Below are positions 27,489-38,300 of a stretch of 64,000 nt of DNA, piece by piece. The translations under genes were made by a program, and so were the position numbers. Positions within the stretch are counted from its first letter, which is position 1. Each line of letters opens with the position of its first letter. Under the pieces are notes generated by a model, which was not told the DNA's origin, made no database searches, and saw only the letters and a program-made list of their open reading frames with translations. Source of the stretch: CAWBOY01 sp963790585 (GTDB lineage: Bacteria > Planctomycetota > Planctomycetia > Gemmatales > Gemmataceae); NCBI GenBank assembly GCA_963790585.1, contig CAWBOY010000008.1, positions 1 through 64,000 of the forward strand, given 5' to 3'.

Positions 27489-28700
27489 ATGCTCACCACC
27501 ACTCTCCTTCGTGTCCGCTATGCCCGCGATCGCATCGTGCCGCATTACCTCAATACCGAGGACGCAACGTGGCACGAGGTCGCGGAGCAGATGCTCGCGT
27601 TGTTTCGGGAGCAAACCGGCAAGACGCGCGGCGAGTTCGAGGCCGAGTTCGCGGAGGTCTTCGGCGATGACCCGGGTCAGCTCGTCCATCAAGGCTTGGC
27701 CAAGCTGTTGGAGGACCGCTGTGAGTTCGAAACGGTCTCGGGCCATCCGCCAGAGGCGATCCGTTCGGCTGTCTTTCACGCGGCGGCGGAGCAACGAAGC
27801 GTATCGACGATCGCGCCCTTTGATCGTTCGGCTGTGATCAACGCCGTCGCCACACAACTCGAGCTGACGGCGGAGGAGGTCGATGGAAGCCTGTTCGCGG
27901 ATCTAAAAAGCGAACAAAAGCTGATTCAATTCGACGATTTGAAAGCTGAGCAACTCCTGCAGCGCTATAACGTCGCGCTTGCGCAGGGAGTCCTATTGCG
28001 AGCGGTGCGCGTGCAAGTGATCGTACGCAACGAGCCGCCGCGGCGTTATCGGCAATTGTTGCGCTACATCAAATTTCATCGGCTCATCTGCGAGGTCGAA
28101 AAACTAGGCCCCGAAAGTTATAAGCTCTTTCTAGACGGGCCATTGTCGCTATTCTCGGCCACCCAAAAATATGGGCTGCAGCTAGCGCTTTTTCTACCCG
28201 TCGTATTGCTTTGTGAGGACTTCGAGCTAAAAGCGGAATTGCGCTGGGGTACTCAAAAGAAGCCGAAGAACTTCGTGCTGACGCCTGACGATGGCCTTGT
28301 GTCTCATGCCAACGATACGGGCATGTATGTGCCTCAAGAGTTGCGTTTGTTCGTCGAGCTATTTCGCAAGCGCGTGGCCGATTGGGAGATCAGCGAGGAG
28401 AGTGACATCACGCCGCTCGGTGACGGTTTTTGGGTGCCCGATTTCCGTTTGACTCACACAAAGAGTGGCAAGGTAGTCCTGCTTGAAGTCTTAGGTTTCT
28501 GGCGCAAGAGCAGCGCCGAAAAGCATCTGGAACGGCTGCAAAAGTATGCCAGCGAGCCGTTCTTGCTCGCGGTGTCGGATCAGTTGCATATCGAGGACAG
28601 CGAATTGGCGGGACTGCCGGCAGGCATTCATCGCTTTCGTAATATGCCGTTGCCGGATGAAGTTGCGCGGCTAGCTTCGGAATTGATTGCGTCGCTGTGA
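27489..28700 (+). CDS. DUF790 / Bax1-like nuclease, XPB partner
   Basis: This 403-residue protein matches the DUF790 family, whose archaeal member Bax1 binds XPB and acts as a structure-specific nuclease. The C-terminal nuclease-like core shows GDGFWVPDFRLTHTKSGK and VVLLEVLGFWRKSSAEKH, fitting a PD-(D/E)xK arrangement (PDF, then E-x-L). The N-terminal half includes QVIVRNEPPRRYRQLLRYIKFHRL. The start ATG 27489 immediately follows copy B of the palindromic repeat, leaving no room for a normal ribosome binding site. The reading frame is intact. Confidence 0.85.
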   Translation: MLTTTLLRVRYARDRIVPHYLNTEDATWHEVAEQMLALFREQTGKTRGEFEAEFAEVFGDDPGQLVHQGLAKLLEDRCEFETVSGHPPEAIRSAVFHAAAEQRSVSTIAPFDRSAVINAVATQLELTAEEVDGSLFADLKSEQKLIQFDDLKAEQLLQRYNVALAQGVLLRAVRVQVIVRNEPPRRYRQLLRYIKFHRLICEVEKLGPESYKLFLDGPLSLFSATQKYGLQLALFLPVVLLCEDFELKAELRWGTQKKPKNFVLTPDDGLVSHANDTGMYVPQELRLFVELFRKRVADWEISEESDITPLGDGFWVPDFRLTHTKSGKVVLLEVLGFWRKSSAEKHLERLQKYASEPFLLAVSDQLHIEDSELAGLPAGIHRFRNMPLPDEVARLASELIASL

Positions 28701-28704
28701 ACGA

Positions 28705-29571
28705 TTATTCATCAGGGTCGATGCCTAGTTTGCGCAGCTTCGCGGCGAGGCGGGCCGATTCAGCTTCTGCTTCTTTGGCCTTCTTTTCAGCGGCTTTGGC
28801 CTTGGTCGTTGCTGCCTGAGCCTTCTTCTCCGAGGCTTTGGCCTTCGCTCGCTCCGTATCGGCTTTGGCTCTTTCGAGGTTGGTGCCTTCCGCACCCGTC
28901 GGGATCAGGTTGCCTTCCGCGTCGCACCAGCGAAGCCATGTGGCCTCAAGCTTTTCATACGTTCCTTTCCAAAGCTTAAAACCAAGACCGACTCCTGGGA
29001 GGAAACCTGGGTCAAGCGGGATGTAGTCGCCCGCTGCCACATAGCTAAACGCCCTTAGCACGCCCTGCCCAAGTTTATTGGTAGGATCGTGGATGACGTA
29101 ATAGGCAATGCGCTGAGCAGCGTAGGCACGTAATTTCACGTCCCCCTCGCCGCCGGGCGATCGCGATACCACCTCAATGACAATGTCCGGCGGCTTTCCG
29201 ATCAACCATTGGAAATAGGAATCGCGTTCCTTCTCGGTACCGGCGGTGTAATACGTCGCGTCGAGGCTGACCAAGACATCTGGCACAATGGGAGGCTGAT
29301 TATAAGCGAAGTAATAGCCGACGTCTGCCATCGCCAAAAAGGGACGGCCTTCGCCCGGGCCAGACCAAGAAGTGAACAGTGATTCCGTCAGAAGGCGTTG
29401 TTGCTTCTCGTGAAAGACATTATCCACGGGGACATGATCCTCCGTGACCAAAAGCTCGACATCGGGATAACACTCGTCCGGAACGAGCGGGTTGGTATTC
29501 CGACTCTTCGTCGGGGTCGGCGGTGCCAACACGGGGGTTGCCGTGGTGCGGCTAGCCGTCATTGGAGTCAT
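28705..29571 (-). CDS. Uma2-family (DUF820) protein with charged C-terminal coiled coil
   Basis: The 288-residue protein has the Uma2/DUF820 fold, a PD-(D/E)xK-like nuclease family of unknown biological role that is expanded in planctomycetes and cyanobacteria. Visible motifs are PPIVPDVLVSLD, then PPDIVIEVVSRSPGGEGDVK and YVIHDP. The final 65 residues are an Ala/Lys/Glu-rich coiled coil (KKAQAATTKAKAAEKKAKEA). It reads toward, and ends five bases from, the DUF790 gene, so the pair is convergent. Confidence 0.85.
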   Translation of the reverse strand: MTPMTASRTTATPVLAPPTPTKSRNTNPLVPDECYPDVELLVTEDHVPVDNVFHEKQQRLLTESLFTSWSGPGEGRPFLAMADVGYYFAYNQPPIVPDVLVSLDATYYTAGTEKERDSYFQWLIGKPPDIVIEVVSRSPGGEGDVKLRAYAAQRIAYYVIHDPTNKLGQGVLRAFSYVAAGDYIPLDPGFLPGVGLGFKLWKGTYEKLEATWLRWCDAEGNLIPTGAEGTNLERAKADTERAKAKASEKKAQAATTKAKAAEKKAKEAEAESARLAAKLRKLGIDPDE

Positions 29572-29659
29572 GAACTAGAACCTCACGATCTGACGTCTCA
29601 AGATAGAGTCAGCCGCATTTTAACATGGGGCCACTCCCGATTCTAGCACCTTCCTGATC

Positions 29660-31513
29660 TCAATCATTCCTCGGATGCAGGTCCAGCGACCGCGCTCCGA
29701 GGCGAGCCACGAACTTGACTTTCTGCTCGGTGGTCAACTCCTTCGTGAAACGCCCGCGGGCCGCTTCGAGCCAGCGCAGCGGCCGTTTTTCATAATCAGT
29801 CACGACGCGCGTTAGCACCGGACCTTGGCACTCGAGCGCACGCGCGTATCGAGGCTTCGAGGTCACAGGAGCCATTGATCTCGTGGTAGGCGACGCCGAA
29901 GCCCTTCGCCAAAGCGGCGTAGTCGAGGCGGGCGAGCACGGTCGCGGTTGTGCGCCGATAGGCGGCTTTTTGCAGTTCCTGCATGTAGTGATAGGCTTGA
30001 TCGTCGAGGATAAAAAATTTGACCGGCAGGCCTTCGCGGGCCGCGGTGCTAATCTCCATCGCCGACATCAAGAAGCAGCCATCGCCCGTGACTGTGACGA
30101 CCTGTTGGCCGATATGTAGCCGCTGCGCGCGAGCGCGGCGGGGATCGACCATCCCATCGATTGGTTGTCGGTTGGATTGAAATAAGTCCGCGGCTTACGA
30201 ACCGTAAACGTCTCCGCCGCCCAATGCTCGGAGACGGTGACGTCGACAAAGGTCAATGTATCGGCGCAAGTTGCGCGGCGCAGGGCCCGAAGGAAAAGCA
30301 TCGGGTCGACGCCGTGGCGGGCGTAGTTGCGCTCGTTTTCCTTGGCTTCGGCCGCCTTCCAGTTGGCGATATGTTTCGTCAGCTCGACATTGGTCGGACG
30401 GCAGATTTCTGCCTGATGTTCCAGAGCCTTCGAGAGAAAAACGCCCGCGTCGGCATGGACGCAGACGCTCGTTTTCATGACGGCGCCGAGATTTTGCTGA
30501 TTGGCGTCGACATGAATCAAATAGCGATGACTGGGCAGCGAGTAAAAAGCCGTCGATACTTCGCTGAAGCGCACGCCGATGGCAAGGACGACGTCGACCG
30601 CCTTGAAGGCATGTTCCGCGGTCCGCGTCCCTTGAGGGCCGTACCCCCAGCCGACCGCGAGAGGATGGCATTCGTCAATAACACCCTTGCCGGAGACGCT
30701 CGTCCCCACCGGCGCTTGGAGGATCTCAGCGAACCGAGTAAGCTCGGCCGAATGATCCATGCAGCCAAGACCCGCATAGATGCCGACGCGCAGTCGGCGA
30801 TCGCTCAGCAGCGCGAGAGCCGATTGGAAAGCCGACTCGTCGAACGGCACGGCCAAGGAACCGAGCGGGCCGGAATGATAACGAGCCGTTTCGATGAGCA
30901 AGTTATACGGGACCACAACCGCGACCGGGCCCGGCTCCCCCGCGACAGCTAACCGAAAGGCCTCGCGGACGGCACCAGGTATGTCGGCGACTTGACAGAC
31001 TTCATAGACCGCTTTTGTCACCTGTTTGAGCAGGCCTACCTGCGGCAGATCGTGGACTTGAAAATGCCTGTATTTGTCGCCGCGAGCCACATCGCCGACG
31101 ATGCAAACCATCGGCACGCTATCGAGAAGTGCTTCACCGATCCCGCTGAGGGCGTTGGTCAAACCCGGCCCCGGGACGATGCAGATGACGCCCGGGCGAC
31201 CAGTGCTGCGTGCCGCGCCGTCCGCCATTCCCGCCGCGGAGTATTCATGCGTCACGAGCAGATAAGGTAGATTCCGCGACTTCATCTCGTCCCACAGCTC
31301 GTTCTCCTGGGCGCCCGGGATGCCAAAGACACAAGCGGTCCCTTCGGCCAAAAGGGTTTCGACGAGCGCTCGCGCACCAGTCATCGACCCGGAAACCCAG
31401 CCCGCTTGGGAAACGCGGGCATCCGCTTCGCCAGGAATGGAGGCAAGACCAGCAACGACGCAGCCCGCGGCAGCGCCTTTGAGCACGTCCCGCCGGGAGA
31501 TCGGTCCGATCAT
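29660..31513 (-). pseudogene. TPP-dependent enzyme (acetolactate synthase-like) with Tat-type leader, frameshifted
   Basis: From ATG 31513 the chain begins ISRRDVLKGAAAGCVVAGLA, a twin-arginine leader, then an acetolactate-synthase-like fold: ALVETLLAEGTACVFGIPGA, the TPP Glu in VTHEYSAAGMADG, and GPGLTNALSGIGEAL. The C-terminal TPP-binding part is VVTVTGDGCFLMSAMEI. Two breaks divide it. Near 30150 adding one G (GCGCTCGCGCGCAG to GCGCTCGGCGCGCAG) restores ALGAQRLHIGQQ. Near 29850 a second indel joins DLEASIRA to LECQGPVLTRVVTDYEKR, ending at 29660. The substrate is unknown; related enzymes act on 2-oxo acids. Export of a TPP enzyme is unusual. Confidence 0.82.
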
Positions 31514-32359
31514 GGCAAGCCCTCGCAAAAAGATGAGCCCGCATGAATGAGCCGCGCACGAAGTAAGCGGGCGTGGCTGACCACCCGCCCTCACTGCCTT
31601 CGCAAGCCGCTCTCCATGAGGCCCGGGAGATTTTCGGTACGCCGAAGCGGACGCTCTAACTTCGGATAGATCGGCATTTGCGGTAGATGAGGTTAATTCG
31701 GAATATGAGGAATGAAGGGCGAGGATGATTCGGCTAACGATGACGAAGGAAACCCGCAGGGTCGCTGGCTCGCCATCTAAACTAATGTTCCGCGCATAAC
31801 CCCGAATGCTACTGCATTGTGCCGGGGATCGGGCGAAGCTGACTAAAACGATGAGGTGGTTACCGTCGCGCCAAAAAAGGTCTCTGCTTTGGCGCAACGG
31901 TCCGGCAATCTAACACCTTGTTCTGTTTAAGGTTACATCACGACAAGGACCGTCGCGCCAAAATCGCACGTGGGCACCCCTGCCCACCGCGATGCAAAAT
32001 CAAATTCCCCTAAATCTGGTCCCAAGCCGCCAAATTTTTGCTTGCATCCAGTCGAACCGGACGTTAATTTCTCGGGTTCGACGAGAATCCATATCGGAAG
32101 TGGCCAAGCCAGCAAAAGGGACTGAACTAGCTAGCTGTAGCTCGTTTGCAACGTCCCGTAACGTTGCTTCTTTGCCGCCGTGATGAGTTATTTTGGAAAA
32201 TTTGTCCTTTTTTAAGGGTGAGAGACGCTATCTAGTATAGACTGCCGAGACACGCACTCTAGATAGACACGGCCCGGTAGAGGCCCTGAACGCCGCCTGC
32301 GCAATGCTTGCGCACGATGGTCGTCCCTGATTTTAAGCAATCGAGACAAGGGAAAAAGT
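31514..32359. other. 846-base intergenic region with no recognised gene
   Basis: The segment separates the divergent TPP-enzyme gene and the giant ELWxxDGT gene. Reading frames in it are upstream extensions without ribosome binding sites. A motif CCGTCGCGCCAAAA occurs twice (about 31861 and 31951), but no clear promoter, RNA or longer repeat was recognised. Confidence 0.5.
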
Positions 32360-35300
32360 ATGTTGCACCTCTGGCTGCGTCGGTTAGCGGAATCATTTCA
32401 ACCCAGGACGAAGGCAAGAGGCCGCAAGTTGAGGAAGCAGCCGAGGCGATTTCGGCCTTCTTTGGAGACCTTGGAGGAAAGGACGGTCCTCTCGACCGTC
32501 ACAAGTCCCGCGGCGAACGGCGGATATGGCCTCGGGGCCATCATTCCTATCGCCGTGAACTTCGGTCAACCTGTCACCGTGACCGGTTCGCCGCAACTCC
32601 TCCTCAATAGCGGAGGTACGGCAACGTACGCCTCCGGTAGCGGCACGAATGCCCTTACCTTTAGCTATACCATTGGCGCAGGCCAATTTAGTCCGGATCT
32701 CGACTATACCTCCGCCACGGCGCTAACGCTCAACGGCGGTACCATCACGGACGCTTCCAACGCCGCGGTGAATCTGACGCTTCCCATACCCGGCGCCGCC
32801 GGTTCCTTGGAAACCAGCAGCAATCTCGTCGTCGAAACGAGCCTAGCGACAGTGACCCAGACGACGCCCAATGTGTCGTCGGGAACTTTGACCGCCGGCT
32901 CGATCGCGCTTCAAGTGCAGTTTAGCGAGCCGGTCCTCGGCGCCGGCCTGGCCGGCAACTACCAGCTGCAAAGCGCTGGCCCCGATGGATTGCTGGGAAC
33001 CGCCGATGACGTGATTGTGCCTCTCACCGCCAGCTATAGCGGCACGACGGCCACGGTGACCTTCGCCCCCTTGGCGGCGGGTAGCTATCGACTGACGGTG
33101 AAAGACAACATTACCGACGCTCTCGGCAACAAACTCGACGGCGACTCAAATGGTGTGGCCAGCGGCAACTTCACGTGCGACTTCGGCGCGGTCAATGGCG
33201 GCGTCTCAAACGTGGTCGGCACCGTCGGTAGCGATGGCCCCTCCTCGACACCCACCCAGCTGACGCCCGCCGGCGATAACCTCTTCTTCTTGGCCAATAA
33301 CGGCCCGACGACTAGCCTATGGGTGACCGGACCGAGCGGAACGACGCAGCTGACGAATAATCTCGGGATATCCACTCAATACGGTTTCACGGTCAATAAT
33401 AACATCCTTTATTTCTTCGCCACCAGTTCAGCCGGCACGGGCCTCTATCGCAGCGGTGGCACATTAGCCAGTACGACCCTGGTATCAAAAATCGTCAATA
33501 GCTTCCCGAGTGAGGCACCTACGGTTTTCGAGGGCGATCTTTACTTTTCTATAAATGGTTCGCTGTATCGAAGTGATGGAACGTCCTCCGGCACTAGCAC
33601 TGTCTTCGCCGGAGGCTCCAATGCGTACATCCCCGGACCTCTTACGGTTTTTAATGGCAAACTCTACTTCACGCCGGTCGTGAACAACGATTATCAGCTT
33701 CTCAGTACCGATGGGACCACAGCCGGAACCACGCTCGTCCAAGACTTTGGCACTGCCTATCCGTCGATCGAAACGGTGTTCAACAACAAATTGTATTATG
33801 TTAGCGACAGCTACAGCAACGGCTCAGCTTCCCTTACCCTCTATGCGACGACTGGCACTGCCAATGGCTCGACCGCTTTGCAAACCATCGCGGGAGCTGG
33901 TTACATTAGTTCCCTGAAGGCAACTTCCGGGGCGATTTTTTACCGCGCGAAACAGTTTATGGGTCACCGATGGAACGGTTGCCGGGACTAAGGATTTGAA
34001 GGACTTCGCCGCTCCGGCGCCAAGCCTACAGGAGTCGACGAGCAACGGCAAACTGTTATTCACAGCCAGTGATGGCGTCAGCGGCGAGGAGCTTTGGGAG
34101 AGCGACGGCACCGTGGCTGGGACTGTCCTGCTCAAAGATATCAGCGCTGGAGCGGGGGACTCGGGCCCAAGTAACTTTACAGCCTTTAACAATCAATTTT
34201 GCTTCACCGCCGACGATGGCATTCATGGCAATGAACTGTGGCGGACCGATGGGACGATAGCCGGGACGACGCTTGTCGCCGATGTCTTTCCAGGCACAAC
34301 TGCGTCGGCACCCAGTAGTCTCACGGTCTTCCAAGGCGCCCTATACTTTGCCGCGACCACTCCTTTGATTGGACGCGAGCTATGGCGAACGGATGGCACG
34401 GCACCGGGTACGAGCCTGGTGGCGGATATCGCCCCAGGTATCGCCAGCTCCAATCCGACCAATCTCACGGTCGCCGGCGACACTCTGTATTTTAATGCCG
34501 ACGACGGAATTCATGGCCAAGAGCTTTGGCAGACGGATGGCACGACTGCGGCGACCACAATGGTCCAGGACATCAATGTAGATGGACCGTCGTCGGTGAA
34601 TTCAAACACCACGGTCATCGGCAATAACGTATTTTTTGTGCCACGGAGCGGATACAACTACACTCAACTCTGGGTGACGCGACCAAGCGGTACAATTCAG
34701 CTCACCCGTACGCTCAACATCTCAAGCTACGCTGGAGTTATCGCTTTCCAGGGTGATCTCTATTTCTTGGCGGATCAGGATCAGGAAAGCAGCATTCTTG
34801 GCCTATACCGCAGCGATGGAACCGTAGCCGGTACGACGCTGGTCCAATCCTTGGGCGCTGTACAGCCTGCGTACCAGTCCTTCACCATCGCCGGAGGTAT
34901 CCTCTATTTTACCACCGAACAATTTAACCAATCGCAAGGAACTGCTCTGTACTCCCTGTATGGTAGCGACGGCACAACTGTCGGAACGAGCCTCGTCTAT
35001 CAGTCGCCCGCCGGCTTGAACAATTTCACGGAGTTGAATAATCGCCTTTACTTTTTTGGTCAGACTCTTGTCAACAACAGCTGGGATCAACAGTTATTTA
35101 CGAGCAATGGTACGGCGGCGGGAACTGTGTTAATTCAGAACCTCGGCACGCAGTACGGTATAACGAGCACGGAGGGCTTGGCCGCAACCAATAGCTCACT
35201 GTTTTTCCTGGGCGGCACCTACATCAACAACACGAACCAGTGGGCGCTATATGCCAGCGACGGCACCACGAACCCGCTCACCACGCTGTATTCGTTCCCA

Positions 35301-38300
35301 GTAGGCGAATACCCGAGCCTCAACGTTCTTACGACCGTCGGCGGCTTGCTCTATTTCTCGAGTCGGAGCAACAGTACAGGCGCCACCAGTTTGTTTGTGA
35401 CAAATGGCACGAACTCCGGTACTCTGGACTTGCAGGACGAGACTGCTCAATATGGTTATTTTCACTATCAGGCAACTGTCAACGGGAACGTAATCTTCTT
35501 CTACAGTGATGCCACAAGCACCAATACACTGTCGGAGACAAACGGCACCTTAGCCGGAACCACCGTCCTCAAGGTGTTCAATTCGGCGACTCCTCCAACT
35601 TATTTTACTGCCCTCAATGATAAATTTTACTTCGGGGCAAACGACGGCGTTCATGGTCAGCAGCTATGGCAGACGGATGGCACGGCAGCCGGGACGACGA
35701 TGGTCACCGACATTGTTTCGCCCAGCGGTGCCAGCTTCGACCCCAGCTACATGACGGCCTTTGACGGAGGGTTGTATTTTAACGCAACCACTCAGAGCAG
35801 CGGTGATGAACTGTGGAAGAGTGACGGCACATCGGCAGGTACCGTTCAAGTGGCGGACATATTCCCCGGCATCACCGGCTCCAATCTAGCTAACTTTCAA
35901 GTCGCCGGAACAGAGATGTATTTCTATGCAGACGACGGCGTTCACGGCATGGAGCTATGGAAGAGCGATGGTACCACCGCCGGTACCGTCTTGGTACAAG
36001 ATATCAATACCGAACCAACTTCTTCAAATTCCAATTCTTCTGTCGTCGTCGCCGGAAGCAATAGCTTCTTCGTATGGAACAGCGAGCTTTGGGTCAAAGG
36101 ATCGAGCGGGACGATCCAATTAACACCTGCTCTTAACGGCCTAGGTAACAGCGTCTTGACGCCATTCAATGGTAACCTCTATTTCTTCGCGCAGGACGCC
36201 AATCAACTGACAGGACTTTACCGCAGCGACGGTACGGTAGCGGGAACGTATTTAATCCAGTCCATTGGCGTCAATGCCTACGTCCCTTCGGCCGGGCCGC
36301 CGGTCATCCTCGGTGGCAAGCTTTATTTCACGGCGACTACCACGGTCGCTGCTGGTAATCTGTTTGTCCTGTACGGCACCGACGGCACGTCGGCAGGTAC
36401 GTCCATCGTCTTCCAGGCACAGGCAAGGAAGCGACAACGGATGGAAGCCGATTCAATTTGACAGTCTTCGGCAGCAAGCTGGTCTTTGGCTATGACAATT
36501 ATACATCAAATTCTAACGACAACGTCCTTTATATTAGCGATGGTACGACCGCTGGCACGACGTTACTAACGGATGTTGGCAGCTCGATTTCCTCCCTTGT
36601 GACTGTATTCAATGGCAAACTGTATCTGGCCAGCAATGGCCAAATCTACACGAATGATGGCTCTGGTGCCGGTTCCTCTATCCTCTATTCGCTTCCGGCG
36701 GGGTATTCCCAGCAGGCAATTCGAGCACAGGCAACAGCAAACGGTCTGTTATATTTTTCCGACGGAGCGAGCGTATTCGCCACCGACGGTACAACGGCTG
36801 GGACCACCCTACTAAGTAATATCAATCCCTATTATGAGGCAATAGCCGGCGGCAAGGTATTCTTTGCGGCTAACAATCAGATTTGGGTTTCCAACGGTAC
36901 GGCAACGGGTACGATCCAGCTCACGAATTTCACGGCGGCCTCGAACGCGAATCCAGACAATCTGACGGTCGCTAACGGCCTGGTTTACTTCACTGCAGCG
37001 GATAGCGTACATGGCTACCAACTTTGGCAGTCCGACGGCACTGCGGCTGGGACGATATTATCTAACATCTATCCAGAGTTTTCTGGCACCGATGTCAGCT
37101 CCTTGACGGCTTTTGGTGGATCTCTCTATTTTCAGGCATCCACCTCGACCAGTGGTTTCCAGCTTTGGCGAACCGATGGCACGGCGACTGGAACCGTGCA
37201 AATGACCAACATTACGCCCGGACTTTTCTCCCAGACCGCCGAGGATCTGACCGCTGTCGGCAACACACTCTACTTCGCCGCTGACGATGGCATCCACGGA
37301 CTGCAACTGTACCAATTCCAAAGCGGCGCCCCGGTTCCCACGATTACGAGTAATCCGACCAGCCAAACCGTGAACATCGGCCAGGATGCCATTTTCACGG
37401 CCGGTTGTTCCGACTCCACGGCGACCGTGCAGTGGATGTCGAGCACCGGCGGAGCGGCCTTCACGCCAATCAGCGGCGCGACCGGCACGACCTTGACACT
37501 GCACAACGTCACCCTGGCACAGAATGGCACTCTTTACGAAGCGGTCTTCACCAACGCCGGCGGTTCAGTCACAAGTGCAGCAGTGCCGCTCGTCGATCCG
37601 CAAGGGCCTATCACGTACACGGCCACCACGGGCGGCCCGACAACCTACACTTTGACCCTGAACGCCGGGGGCACCATTCTCGAGCTGATCGACAGTGGTA
37701 ATAATATCCTGGCAAGCCAGGCGCTCGCACATACCAACTCGGTCAATCTCACGGGGCACCTCAATGGCCTTGACATCCTTAACCTGAATTTCGCCAATGG
37801 TTACTTCAGTGTTCCGGGTGGTATTTTCTACAACGGCGGCGGCACGGTACCCGGCACCAACGGCGGTACGCTGAACATCCTCGCCGGCGACTTCGCCAAT
37901 ATCACGGACAACGAGACCGCGCCGGTGCCGGCACGATCCTCCTCCAGCCGGTAAGCGGAGCCAATCTAAATATCATTTACAGCGGCATGAAGCCCGTCTA
38001 TATCAGCGGAACCGTGGACGATCTTGTTTTGACGCTTGGGCAATTCGGCACTACGGACGCCGTTCTGGATGACACCGGAGCGCCCGGGCGAAACCACGCT
38101 TCGATTTACGGGAAACTCCAGCGAAGACGTGACCTTCGTGTCACCGAAAAATTCGCTGACCATCAATACCAGCGGCAACGGCAACGTCGTGCAGATCGGA
38201 GCCCAGGCCGCCGACTTTGCCCCGAGTATGATTACGCTCAACGGCTCATCAAGCGATACGTTCACCCTCACTGCTGCCGCCGCGCTGCCGGCCGCGTCCG

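Noticed and set aside
31514..31897. N-terminal extension of the TPP enzyme
   Set aside because: It would bury the Tat leader; ATG 31513 starts directly before it.
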